From an uncultured Collinsella sp. (GTDB taxonomy: Bacteria; Actinomycetota; Coriobacteriia; Coriobacteriales; Coriobacteriaceae), in NCBI GenBank assembly GCA_900550205.1, contig URRJ01000010.1:1-24227 (forward strand): DNA of 24,227 nucleotides. Reading direction: 5' to 3'. A model generated the notes under the pieces. It was not told the origin of the DNA. It did not search any database and was given only the letters and a program-made list of their open reading frames with translations. Below are positions 1-7,293 of this stretch, in pieces (positions within the stretch are counted from its first letter, which is position 1; each line of letters begins with the position of its first letter). The position numbers were made by a program, and so were the translations under genes.

Positions 1-30
1 GTTGAGGTTCCAAGTCGTGGCTTGCGACCT

Positions 31-780
31 TTAGGAGCGGGCGGCTCCGTCGACGGGGAGCACGGCGCCCGTGACATAGGAGGACATGTCGCTCGCCAGG
101 AAAACGAAGGCGTTGGCGACATCCTCGGGCTCGCCCATGCGGCCGAGCGGAATAGTGGCGATGATGGGCTTGATGACCTCTTCGGGCAGGTTGGCGACCA
201 TGTCAGTCTTAGTCACGCCAGGGGCAACGGCGTTGACGCGAATACCCATAGGGGCGAGCTCGCGCGAGAGCGACTGGACCATACCGTTGACGGCAAACTT
301 GGACGTGGGGTAACCGACGCCGGAGGGCTGGCCGTACTTGGCGACCATCGAGCTTGTGGTAGTGATGGTGCCGCCGTGGCCGGCCTCGGTCATGATCTTG
401 GCGGCAGCCTGGTGGCCATTAAAGACGGCGACGACGTTAAGGTCCATGACCTTTGCGAACTCCTCGGCCGTGTAGTCCAAGAGGGGTGAACGCTGGGAGA
501 TACCGGCATTGTTGACGACCGTGTCCAAGCCGCCCATGTCGGCTGCGGCCTGGGTAAAGGCCTCGGTCACGGCTTCGAGTGAGGTGAGGTCGCAGGAGCG
601 GCCCCAGACCTTGGCGTCGGGATAGGCGGCTGTCAGCTTCTCAACGGCCGCATCGGCGGTCTCCTGACGCGAGCCAAAGACAGTGACGGAGGCGCCCTCC
701 TCGATAAAACGGCAGGCGATGGCATAGCCGATACCGCGCGTGCCTCCGGTGATGATTGCTTTCTTGCCCTCGAGCAACAT
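31..780 (-). CDS. SDR-family NAD(P)-dependent oxidoreductase (FabG-like)
   Basis: This 249-aa protein is a classical short-chain dehydrogenase/reductase with a Rossmann fold, predicted to reduce or oxidise a carbonyl/hydroxyl group with NAD(P)(H) in the cytosol. Visible motifs are the cofactor glycine motif TGGTRGIG (residues 11-18), NNAG (90-93), and the catalytic tetrad N115, S144, Y157, K161 (YxxxK). The C-terminal part has the PG and VTGAVLPVDGA segments typical of FabG-like members. Length matches the family (about 250). The frame is open further upstream, but I chose the ATG at 778-780 because AGAGGA lies about 6 nt before it and the SDR fold begins right there. The substrate is not readable from sequence. 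FabG proper, a sugar or polyol dehydrogenase and a hydroxysteroid dehydrogenase are all possible. No fatty-acid genes are adjacent, so fabG is not assigned. Confidence 0.9.
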   Translation of the reverse strand: MLLEGKKAIITGGTRGIGYAIACRFIEEGASVTVFGSRQETADAAVEKLTAAYPDAKVWGRSCDLTSLEAVTEAFTQAAADMGGLDTVVNNAGISQRSPLLDYTAEEFAKVMDLNVVAVFNGHQAAAKIMTEAGHGGTITTTSSMVAKYGQPSGVGYPTSKFAVNGMVQSLSRELAPMGIRVNAVAPGVTKTDMVANLPEEVIKPIIATIPLGRMGEPEDVANAFVFLASDMSSYVTGAVLPVDGAARS

Positions 781-852
781 GGTATTTCCTCTCATCGCGG
801 GCGGACATTCGCAGCACAGCGTAGCCGTAACCGGAATCGGCCGTGTTTGCAT

Positions 853-881
853 ATCGGTGAACGGTAGCCCGCGTTACCGAT
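853..881. repeat. Inverted repeat upstream of the SDR gene
   Basis: ATCGGT-g-AACG (853-863) pairs with CGTT-ACCGAT (872-881): ten base pairs with one bulged G and an 8-nt loop. It lies 73-101 bp upstream of the SDR start in the hom-SDR intergenic region. It could be an operator dyad or an RNA hairpin. It has no U-tract, so it is not a good terminator. The rest of 781-928 shows nothing else I can support. Confidence 0.35.
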
Positions 882-928
882 GAGCGGCTCGCGCAAATGT
901 GCCCTGTCGTTGTGCTTAGGGCAGGAGA

Positions 929-963
929 CAAAAGGGCTCCCATCCCACATCGGACGGGAGCCC
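929..963 (-). terminator. Intrinsic terminator of hom
   Basis: Read on the minus strand, GGGCTCCC pairs with GGGAGCCC (956-963 with 934-941). Three further inner pairs follow after a mismatch, and the hairpin is followed by TTTTGTCT. It starts about 30 bp past the hom stop codon. This is a textbook Rho-independent terminator and implies that hom and the SDR gene are mainly separate transcripts. Confidence 0.8.
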
Positions 964-994
964 TCAAAGCGCGTATTGCTAGGCGAGCGTTGGG

Positions 995-2338
995 TTAGTT
1001 GGCCATAACGCCTTCGGTCCAAGCCTCAACGTCCTCGATGCGCAGGACGTTGGCGACCTCGGCCACGCAGTCGACGCTGGCAAGCTCGGCGGCGGCAGCC
1101 TGGACGTCCTTCTCGAGCGCGCGGTGCGTCAGGAAGATGACCGAGCAGGCATCGCTGACGCCCGACTTGCCGTCCTCGACCTGGTTGATGAGCGAAATCG
1201 AGATGTTGTGCTTGGCAAAGATGTCGACCGTCTCGGACAGGGCACCCACGCGGTCGGCGACCTTCAGGCGCACATAGTACTTGGTCTGGAGCTCGTCCAT
1301 GGGCTTAAAGGCGAGGTTGTGGCCATAGGGCTCAATCTCGGGCAGCGGAGCCACGCCGCGGCTAATCTGCTCGGAGAGCGACAGGATATCGCCCACGACG
1401 GCGCTCGCGGTGGGGAAGGAGCCTGCGCCGGCACCGTAGAACATGGTCTCGCCCACGGCGTCGCCTACCACGTAGACAGCGTTCATGGCGCCGTTGACCT
1501 TGGCAAGCATGTGGTCGGCGGGGATCAGCGTGGGATGCACGCGGACGTCGACGCCGGCGTCGGTGTTGCGGGCGATGCCGAGCAGCTTAATGGTGTAGCC
1601 GAGCTCGCGGGCCTGGGCGATGTCCTCGGCGCCGATGGTACGGATACCCTGCTGGTACACATCGTCGGTGGTAACGCGGGTGCCAAAACCGATGGAGGCG
1701 AGGATTGCCGTCTTGCTGGCGGCATCGAAGCCGTCGACGTCGGCGGACGGGTCGGCCTCGGCATAGCCCTTGGCCTGCGCGTCGGCAAGCACGTCGGCGT
1801 AATCGGCACCCTCGGCGTCCATGCGCGACAGGATATAGTTGGTGGTACCGTTGAGAATGCCTGCGATGGTCAGGATCTTGTTGCCCACCAGGTCGTGCTC
1901 GAGCGTGCTGACAATGGGGATGCCACCGCCGCAGCTGGCCTCGCACTTAATCTGCACGCCGCACGCGCGTGCCTTCTCGGCAAGCGTCTCGACGTGACGG
2001 CCCAGCAGGGCCTTGTTGGCAGAGACGACGTGCTTGCCGTGCTCAAAGGCAGTGGTGAAGATCTCGGTTGCGGGATGCTCGCCGCCGATCAGCTCGACGA
2101 CGATGTCGACGGCGGGGTCGCTGACGACGTCGTGCCAGTCACTCGTAAAGGCCTCGCGCTCAATGCCTGCCGCCTCGGCCTGCTCCCAGGCAAGCGCGCA
2201 GGCGCGGGTCAGCTTAAGGTCGATGCCGTAGGCTGCCAGGTACTCATCGTGGTGGCTCTTGATCAGACGGGCCACGCCGCCGCCGACGGTTCCCAGACCA
2301 ATCAGACCGACGTTCACGGTGCGCAGGGGTTCGCTCAT
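995..2338 (-). CDS. hom: Homoserine dehydrogenase with C-terminal ACT domain
   Basis: This 447-aa cytosolic enzyme catalyses NAD(P)H-dependent reduction of L-aspartate-4-semialdehyde to L-homoserine, the branch point toward threonine, methionine and isoleucine. It has an N-terminal Rossmann domain with GLGTVG (residues 14-19), the SANKALL segment (106-112, K109), and the catalytic signature around YAEADPSADVDGFDAASK (192-209), with E194, D196, D205 and K209 visible. A regulatory ACT domain spans about residues 355-430 and probably gives feedback inhibition by threonine. Length fits the monofunctional Gram-positive type (about 430-450), with no aspartokinase fusion. The start is supported by AAGGAG about 5 nt upstream. 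It is transcribed divergently from the liv region and ends in its own terminator. No thrB or thrC is within the window on either side. Confidence 0.97.
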   Translation of the reverse strand: MSEPLRTVNVGLIGLGTVGGGVARLIKSHHDEYLAAYGIDLKLTRACALAWEQAEAAGIEREAFTSDWHDVVSDPAVDIVVELIGGEHPATEIFTTAFEHGKHVVSANKALLGRHVETLAEKARACGVQIKCEASCGGGIPIVSTLEHDLVGNKILTIAGILNGTTNYILSRMDAEGADYADVLADAQAKGYAEADPSADVDGFDAASKTAILASIGFGTRVTTDDVYQQGIRTIGAEDIAQARELGYTIKLLGIARNTDAGVDVRVHPTLIPADHMLAKVNGAMNAVYVVGDAVGETMFYGAGAGSFPTASAVVGDILSLSEQISRGVAPLPEIEPYGHNLAFKPMDELQTKYYVRLKVADRVGALSETVDIFAKHNISISLINQVEDGKSGVSDACSVIFLTHRALEKDVQAAAAELASVDCVAEVANVLRIEDVEAWTEGVMAN

Positions 2339-2392
2339 AGATAGCTCCTTCGTGCATCTTATGGATGGATTAACCGCTTAAAGGTTGAGTGC

Positions 2393-2398
2393 ATTCTA
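2393..2398 (-). promoter_or_regulatory. Possible -10 element of hom
   Basis: TAGAAT on the minus strand lies about 55 bp upstream of the hom start codon, at a plausible distance for a short leader. No good -35 hexamer lies 16-18 bp before it, so this is only a candidate. The segment 2399-2530 between it and the livJ remnant holds no gene. Confidence 0.3.
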
Positions 2399-2531
2399 GC
2401 GTGAACCGAGAGCGCGTGCTCGCCAGGCAACAGGAGTCGCACAAAACGGCACCCCCGAAACGCTGCGGAAACATTGGAAACATGCTCGCTACAAACGGAA
2501 CTCCGTAACAAACTGTCAACGTTTGCACCAT

Positions 2532-2876
2532 AAGGTTTGCTTTACCGACCCCACCATGGGCACGAGCGCCGCTAAGTATTTGGCCGAGAAGTACGCGGAT
2601 GCCAAGACCGCCCTGTTCTACAACTCCGGCGATACGCATGGCTCGGGCGTTGCCGATGCCTTTGCCGGGCAGGCCAAGGCATCCAAGCTCGACATCGTCG
2701 ATACCGAGACCTTTAAGGACGATTCCGTCACGTGCTTTACCAATCAGCTCACCGAGGCTATGCGCAAGACCAAGATCGAGGGCCTGACTGGCGAGCTCAC
2801 GTGGAACGACGAGGGCCAGGTCGAAAAGCCCGCTACGGCCTATGTGATTCAGGACGGCAAGTACATCTCCGCCTAA
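2532..2876 (+). pseudogene. Decayed livJ copy (5' truncated, internally deleted)
   Basis: This is a remnant of a branched-chain amino-acid binding protein closely related to the intact livJ just downstream. Its translation aligns with livJ residues 159-234 (52 of 76 identical by hand count), then jumps to residues 357-395 and ends at the same C-terminal position (DGKYISA versus DGKYVQA). The signal peptide, the whole first lobe and about 122 residues of the middle are missing. The internal junction lies near 2757, where the two livJ flanks share a short CCAAGGC-like stretch, which suggests deletion by microhomology. The frame stays open across the junction, but there is no convincing start codon or ribosome binding site; only a TTG at 2523 without Shine-Dalgarno. 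The most likely history is a tandem livJ duplication followed by decay of the upstream copy. A functional short protein is unlikely. Confidence 0.88.
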
Positions 2877-2880
2877 GTGC

Positions 2881-2909
2881 ATATAACGAGACCGGTGGGG
2901 TCGTTATAT
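2881..2909 (+). terminator. Hairpin after the livJ remnant
   Basis: ATATAACGA (2881-2889) is perfectly complementary to TCGTTATAT (2901-2909), with an 11-nt loop, starting four bases after the remnant's stop codon. There is no clean U-run behind it. It may be the old terminator or attenuator of the decayed livJ copy, comparable in position to the hairpin after the intact livJ. Confidence 0.4.
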
Positions 2910-3145
2910 TCAGGGCAAGGACGCCTGTAACAGAACAGAAACATTACTTTCACACAATAAAGTGGCTAAACTGCATAAACAGACAGGAATACGCAGAACT
3001 ATGGATAAATGGGCAAAATAAAAGAAAAGTTGAAATAATCGCCACTTTTCTCAACTAAAGCGTCTACTATTTTGCGAACGCCGAACACGGCGAAGGATGG
3101 CCTGTCGGGTAACCGAAACCCGACGAGATTTGAGAGGAGAGCCGC
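2910..3145 (+). promoter_or_regulatory. AT-rich leader and presumptive promoter of the liv operon
   Basis: This gene-free stretch is clearly AT-rich between about 2930 and 3072, unlike the flanking genes. It contains nested inverted repeats: GAAAAGT (3024-3030) with ACTTTTC (3044-3050), and AGTTGA (3029-3034) with TCAACT (3051-3056). TACTAT at 3064-3069 is a possible -10 without a good -35. Two small hairpins follow: CGCCG-AACA-CGGCG (3079-3092) and GTCGGGT-N7-ACCCGAC (3104-3124). The second ends 7 nt before the livJ ribosome binding site GAGAGGAG. The layout suggests control of livJ by a DNA-binding regulator at the AT-rich dyads and/or by leader RNA folding. Neither the regulator nor the transcription start can be read from sequence. 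Confidence 0.5.
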
Positions 3146-4333
3146 ATGTCGAGCCTCACCGGTAAGTCATTGAACCCTGTTATGAATCGCAGGAGCGTTA
3201 TCGCGAGCGCAGCAGGTCTGGGGGCGATGTCCATTCTAGCTGGCTGCTCCTCCAACGGCGGCGACAGCGGTTCCGCTTCGAGCGACGCTTCGTTTAAGAT
3301 CGGCACCATCGGCCCGCTGACCGGCGCCAACGCATCCTACGGCAAGTCCGTTACCCAGGGTGTCGAGCTCGGCTGCAAGGATTTCTCGACCAAGGAGCTG
3401 CCGCTTGCCAGCAAGGCCGAGGATGACCAGGCCGATGGCGAGAAGGCCGTCAACGCCTTCAACACCCTGCTCGACTGGGGCATGCAGGCCCTCGTCGGTC
3501 CGACCACCACGGGTGCGTCGGTTGCCGTTGCCGCAGAGTGCGGTAACGACCCCAAGACGTTCATGATCACCCCGTCCGCGTCCTCCGAGGACGTCACCGA
3601 CGGCAAGGATTGCGTCTTCCAGGTTTGCTTCACCGACCCCAACCAGGGCGTCAACGCTGCCAAGTTCCTGGCGCAGAAGTATGCGGACGAGAAGTTCGTG
3701 CTGTTCTATAACTCCGGCGACGCTTATTCTTCGGGCATCGCAGATTCCTTTAAGGCCCAGGCCGCTGAATCCAAGCTCGAGATTGTTGACGAGGAGACCT
3801 TTAAGGACGACTCCGCCACGAGCTTTACCAACCAGCTGACCAAGGCCAAGCAGGCCGGCGCCACCATGATCTTTGCGCCGATCTACTACACGCCGGCGTC
3901 CGTCCTGCTCAAGAACGCCAAGGACATGGGCTACGACGTCAAGATGATGGGCTGCGACGGCATGGACGGCATCCTGGGCGTTGAGGGCTTCGATACCTCT
4001 CTTGCCGAGGGTCTGCTGCTCATGACCCCGTTCTCTGCCGACGACGAGAAGAACGCCGACTTCGTCAACGCTTACAAGGATAAGTACGGCGATACCCCCG
4101 ACCAGTTTGCCGCCGACGCCTACGACGGCGTGCACGCGGTGGCCGAGGCCCTCAAGGAGGCCGGTCTTGGTGTCGACGCCGATCCGACCGAGGCCGCCGA
4201 GAAGCTGTCCAAGGCTATGCTCAAGATTACCGTTGACGGTCTGACCGGCAAGCTCACCTGGAACGATAAGGGCCAGGTCCAGAAGGAGCCCACGGCGTAC
4301 GTCATCACCGACGGCAAGTACGTACAGGCCTAA
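3146..4333 (+). CDS. livJ: Branched-chain amino-acid ABC transporter, substrate-binding lipoprotein
   Basis: This 395-aa extracytoplasmic binding protein (Peripla_BP_6 / LivJ-LivK type) captures the substrate and delivers it to the LivHMGF importer encoded next. The N-terminus has an RR-containing basic segment (MNRRSV, residues 13-18), a hydrophobic stretch and the lipobox LAGC. C34 is the predicted lipidated cysteine, followed by a flexible Ser/Gly-rich linker. The mature part starts FKIGTIGPLTG and shows the family's ALVGPTTTGAS and DAYDGVHAV segments. I chose the ATG at 3146 because GAGAGGAG precedes it by about 6 nt. The internal Met13 would also leave a complete signal peptide. Leucine, isoleucine and valine are the expected ligands from family knowledge, but specificity for other amino acids or amides is possible. 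A damaged paralogue lies directly upstream. Confidence 0.95.
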   Translation: MSSLTGKSLNPVMNRRSVIASAAGLGAMSILAGCSSNGGDSGSASSDASFKIGTIGPLTGANASYGKSVTQGVELGCKDFSTKELPLASKAEDDQADGEKAVNAFNTLLDWGMQALVGPTTTGASVAVAAECGNDPKTFMITPSASSEDVTDGKDCVFQVCFTDPNQGVNAAKFLAQKYADEKFVLFYNSGDAYSSGIADSFKAQAAESKLEIVDEETFKDDSATSFTNQLTKAKQAGATMIFAPIYYTPASVLLKNAKDMGYDVKMMGCDGMDGILGVEGFDTSLAEGLLLMTPFSADDEKNADFVNAYKDKYGDTPDQFAADAYDGVHAVAEALKEAGLGVDADPTEAAEKLSKAMLKITVDGLTGKLTWNDKGQVQKEPTAYVITDGKYVQA

Positions 4334-4364
4334 TTGGCCGCCTTACATAGAGCGGTTTTGATCC

Positions 4365-4396
4365 CAAGCAGGGGAGGTTTTGGCCTTCCCTGCTTG
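4365..4396 (+). terminator. Strong intercistronic hairpin between livJ and livH
   Basis: A 13-bp stem (4365-4377 with 4384-4396, one G-U pair) is closed by the hexaloop TTTTGG. It is not followed by a U-run, so it is better read as a 3' stabilising or processing hairpin for livJ mRNA than as a full terminator. It would allow more binding protein than permease to be made, which is common in binding-protein ABC operons. Confidence 0.65.
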
Positions 4397-4406
4397 CTTG
4401 GTATCT

Positions 4407-4430
4407 AGGGACGATGTAACGTCCCTGTTT
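4407..4430 (+). terminator. Second livJ-livH hairpin with short U-rich tail
   Basis: AGGGACG (4407-4413) pairs with CGTCCCT (4420-4426) around ATGTAA and is followed by GTTTCAT. This resembles a weak intrinsic terminator and probably lets a fraction of transcripts continue into livH. It directly follows the stronger hairpin at 4365-4396. Confidence 0.55.
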
Positions 4431-4472
4431 CATACATCAACTGGAAACCTATTCGAAAGGGGGATGTGGAAC

Positions 4473-5354
4473 ATGACGGTCTTTATCCAATACCTGGTCA
4501 ACGGCCTGTCCATGGGCAGCGTCTACGCCATCATCGCGTTGGGCTACACCATGGTCTACGGTATCGCCAAGATGCTCAACTTCGCTCACGGCGACGTCAT
4601 CATGGTCGGTGCCTATGTCTCGTTCTGTGCCACGTCGTATCTCGGCCTCCCGGGCTGGGCATCTGTAGTTCTCTCTTGTATGGTCTGTACCGTTCTCGGT
4701 GTTCTCATCGAGGGCCTGGCCTATAAGCCGCTGCGCCAAGCAGGCCCGCTGGCCGTTCTGATCACGGCTATCGGCGTGTCTTACTTCCTGCAGAACGCCG
4801 CGCAACTTCTGTGGGGCGCCACGCCCAAGAACTTCACTTCGCTCGTCACCTTCCAGGTACCGGAGTTCTTGGCCAAGTTCAACGTGAGCGCCGTCTCGCT
4901 CGTCACCATCGTCGCCTGCCTGGTTATCATGGCCGGCCTGATGTTCTTTACAGGTAAGACCAAGATGGGCAAAGCCATGCGCGCCGTGTCCGAGGACAAG
5001 GCCGCCGCTCAACTCATGGGCATCAACGTCAACCGCACTATTTCGATGACGTTTGCCATCGGCTCCGCCCTTGCCGCCATCGCCGGCGTGCTCCTGTGCT
5101 CCTACTCGCCGGTACTGCAGCCCACCACGGGCGCCATGCCCGGCATCAAGGCCTTCGATGCCGCTGTTTTCGGCGGCATCGGATCCATCCCCGGTGCCTT
5201 TGTCGGTGGCATTCTCATCGGCATCATCGAGGCGATGGCGCAGGCCTACATTTCCACGAGCCTTGCCAACTCCATCGTCTTTGGTGTTTTGATCATCGTC
5301 CTGCTCGTCAAGCCTGCCGGCCTCTTGGGCAAGTACGTCCCCGAGAAGGTGTAG
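4473..5354 (+). CDS. livH: Branched-chain amino-acid ABC transporter permease LivH
   Basis: This 293-aa integral membrane protein is one half of the transmembrane channel of the importer. It is hydrophobic almost throughout, with about eight predicted membrane segments. The family signature is near the N-terminus: NGLSMGSVYAIIALGYTMVYG followed by MLNFAHGDVIMVGAY. The cytoplasmic coupling loop contains GKAMRAVSEDKAAAQLMGIN, which contacts the ATPases. I chose the ATG at 4473 because AAGGGGG ends 9 nt before it. Upstream in-frame starts (TTG at 4380, ATG at 4464) would add residues encoded by the hairpins or leave no spacing to the Shine-Dalgarno. Length agrees with LivH (about 290-310). It is followed within 10 nt by livM. 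Confidence 0.95.
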   Translation: MTVFIQYLVNGLSMGSVYAIIALGYTMVYGIAKMLNFAHGDVIMVGAYVSFCATSYLGLPGWASVVLSCMVCTVLGVLIEGLAYKPLRQAGPLAVLITAIGVSYFLQNAAQLLWGATPKNFTSLVTFQVPEFLAKFNVSAVSLVTIVACLVIMAGLMFFTGKTKMGKAMRAVSEDKAAAQLMGINVNRTISMTFAIGSALAAIAGVLLCSYSPVLQPTTGAMPGIKAFDAAVFGGIGSIPGAFVGGILIGIIEAMAQAYISTSLANSIVFGVLIIVLLVKPAGLLGKYVPEKV

Positions 5355-5363
5355 GTGAGCGTT

Positions 5364-6443
5364 ATGAAGTTTCTTAAAGACAAGCAGACGCGTCACGACT
5401 TTGTTACGTACGCCATGTGCCTTGTGGCGTTCGCCATCGTGTTCTTTATGCAGTCTAACCACATGATTCCGCGCATGATCGCCGGTCAGCTGGTTCCCAT
5501 CACGGCCTATATCGTCATGGCCATTTCCCTCAACCTCGTCGTCGGCATCGCGGGCGACTTGTCGCTGGGCCACGCGGGCTTTATGAGCGTCGGTGCCTAC
5601 ACGGGCATCGTCACCGCGGTCGCCCTCGAGAGTGCCGTTCCCTCCGATCCGGTGCGCCTTATCATCAGCATCGTGGTCGGCGCCATCGCCGCTGCCATCT
5701 TGGGCTTCTTGATCGGTATCCCGGTCCTGCGCCTGAGCGGCGACTATCTGGCCATCGTGACCCTGGCTTTTGGCGAGATCATCAAAGAGATTGTCACCTG
5801 TCTCATTGTGGGCGTCGATTCCCGCGGCCTGCACGTGATCTTTAACATCACGGGCAACTCCACGATTAACGACCTGCACCTGCTCGAGGACGGCACCGCC
5901 ATCATCAAGGGCGCGCAGGGCGCTTCGGGCGTGTCGACCTATTCGACCTTCCTCGCCGGTGCCATCCTGGTCATGGTTGCGCTCGTGATTGTACTCAACC
6001 TGGTTCGCAGCCGTACCGGCCGTGCCATTATGGCCGTGCGCGACAACAAGATCGCTGCCGAGTCCGTGGGCATTTCCGTCACCCAGTACCGCATGATTGC
6101 CTTCGTGGTTTCCGCCGCCCTCGCCGGTGCTGCCGGAGCCCTCTTCGGTGGTAACTTCTCGCAGCTCTCCGCCACCAAGTTCGACTTCAACACGTCCATC
6201 CTTATCCTGGTGTTCGTGGTCCTGGGCGGTCTGGGCAATATGCGCGGTTCCGTCATCGCTGCAGCGCTGCTTACCGTGCTGCCCGAGCTGCTCCGTCAGT
6301 TCTCGGACTACCGCATGCTCATCTACGCCATCGTGCTGATCCTGGTCATGATCTTTACCAACAACCCGCAGCTCAAGGCGTTCTTCGGTCGCGTCAAGGA
6401 CCGCTTTGCTTCCAAGAAGGAGGTGGCAGCCGATGCCCAGTAA
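5364..6443 (+). CDS. livM: Branched-chain amino-acid ABC transporter permease LivM
   Basis: This 359-aa integral membrane protein pairs with LivH to form the translocation pore. The conserved LivM block YIVMAISLNLVVGIAGDLSLG followed by HAGFMSVGAY is present, as is the coupling-loop motif SRTGRAIMAVRDNKIAAESVGIS and a GGxGNMRGSVIAA segment near the C-terminus. It has about nine or ten hydrophobic segments. The ATG at 5364 has AGGTGAG about 5 nt upstream. A GTG at 5355 in the same frame is an alternative and adds only three residues. The 3' end overlaps the livG start by 11 nt, implying translational coupling. Confidence 0.94.
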   Translation: MKFLKDKQTRHDFVTYAMCLVAFAIVFFMQSNHMIPRMIAGQLVPITAYIVMAISLNLVVGIAGDLSLGHAGFMSVGAYTGIVTAVALESAVPSDPVRLIISIVVGAIAAAILGFLIGIPVLRLSGDYLAIVTLAFGEIIKEIVTCLIVGVDSRGLHVIFNITGNSTINDLHLLEDGTAIIKGAQGASGVSTYSTFLAGAILVMVALVIVLNLVRSRTGRAIMAVRDNKIAAESVGISVTQYRMIAFVVSAALAGAAGALFGGNFSQLSATKFDFNTSILILVFVVLGGLGNMRGSVIAAALLTVLPELLRQFSDYRMLIYAIVLILVMIFTNNPQLKAFFGRVKDRFASKKEVAADAQ

Positions 6444-7293
6444 ATTTGAGTTCAAGAAGGGTAAGATGGTCCCGTATCCTTCTGGCGCCATCGTTCCCGA
6501 CCGCGACCTGGGTCAGCGCCCTGCACTCGAGTGCATCCACCTGGGCATTGAATTCGGCGGCCTTAAGGCTGTCGACGACTTTAGCCTGACCATCGGCAAG
6601 ACCGAGATCGCCGGTCTCATTGGCCCCAACGGTGCCGGTAAGACCACGGTCTTCAACCTGCTCACCAAGGTGTACCAGCCCACGCACGGCACCATCCTGC
6701 TCGACGGCGAGGACACCTCGGGCAAGTCGGTCTACCAGGTCAACCGCATGGGTATTGCCCGTACCTTCCAGAACATTCGCCTGTTCAACACCATGACGGT
6801 GGAGGATAACGTTAAGGTCGGCCTGCATAACCAGGAGCGTTACTCCGGCTTTGAGGGCGTGCTGCGCCTGCCGACGTATTGGAAGCACGAGAAGGCCGCG
6901 CACGAGCGTGCCATGGAGCTGCTGTCCATCTTTGATATGGAGCACCTGGCAAACGAGCAGGCCGGATCGCTGCCTTACGGCGCCCAGCGTCGTCTGGAGA
7001 TCATCCGCGCGCTTGCCACCAACCCCAAACTGCTGCTGCTCGACGAGCCTGCCGCCGGCATGAACCCGTCCGAGACCGCGGAGCTCATGGAGAACATCGT
7101 CAAGATTCGCGACACCTTCGGCATCGCCATCATGCTTATCGAGCATGATATGTCGCTCGTTATGAACATCTGCGAGGGCATTTGCGTGCTCAACTTTGGT
7201 AAGGTCATCGCCAAGGGCACGGCCGAGGAAATCCAGAACAACGACGCCGTTATCGAGGCGTATCTGGGCAAGCAGGATAAGGGGGAGAACTAA
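6433..7293 (+). CDS. livG: Branched-chain amino-acid ABC transporter ATP-binding protein LivG
   Basis: This 286-aa cytosolic ATPase subunit powers the LivHM permease. Walker A is GPNGAGKT (64-71), the Q-loop is TFQN (Q113), the signature is a PYGAQRR variant (181-187), Walker B is LLLLDEP (200-206, catalytic E205), and the H-loop histidine is H238. An N-terminal extension of about 30 residues before the ABC fold makes it slightly longer than typical LivG (about 255). The ATG at 6433 is chosen because AAGGAGGTG lies 7 nt upstream, inside the livM 3' end. It is followed with no gap by livF. Confidence 0.95.
   Translation: MPSKFEFKKGKMVPYPSGAIVPDRDLGQRPALECIHLGIEFGGLKAVDDFSLTIGKTEIAGLIGPNGAGKTTVFNLLTKVYQPTHGTILLDGEDTSGKSVYQVNRMGIARTFQNIRLFNTMTVEDNVKVGLHNQERYSGFEGVLRLPTYWKHEKAAHERAMELLSIFDMEHLANEQAGSLPYGAQRRLEIIRALATNPKLLLLDEPAAGMNPSETAELMENIVKIRDTFGIAIMLIEHDMSLVMNICEGICVLNFGKVIAKGTAEEIQNNDAVIEAYLGKQDKGEN

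Noticed and set aside
31..780. Assignment of the SDR gene as the 7-beta-hydroxysteroid dehydrogenase known from Collinsella
   Set aside because: The motifs and N-terminus are of the FabG-like classical type and do not match what I recall of that enzyme. No bile-acid assignment is supported.
1124..2344. 406-aa plus-strand frame across hom
   Set aside because: It is antisense to homoserine dehydrogenase, whose motifs and terminator are clear.
4380..4472. Upstream TTG start for livH
   Set aside because: The extension would translate the intercistronic hairpins and has no ribosome binding site. The ATG at 4473 has a good one and fits the family N-terminus.
4449..6491. 680-aa reading frame on the minus strand across livH and livM
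   Set aside because: It is antisense to two well-recognised permeases. Its composition (very rich in D, H, G, Q) is the usual mirror of high-GC coding DNA, and no domain is seen.
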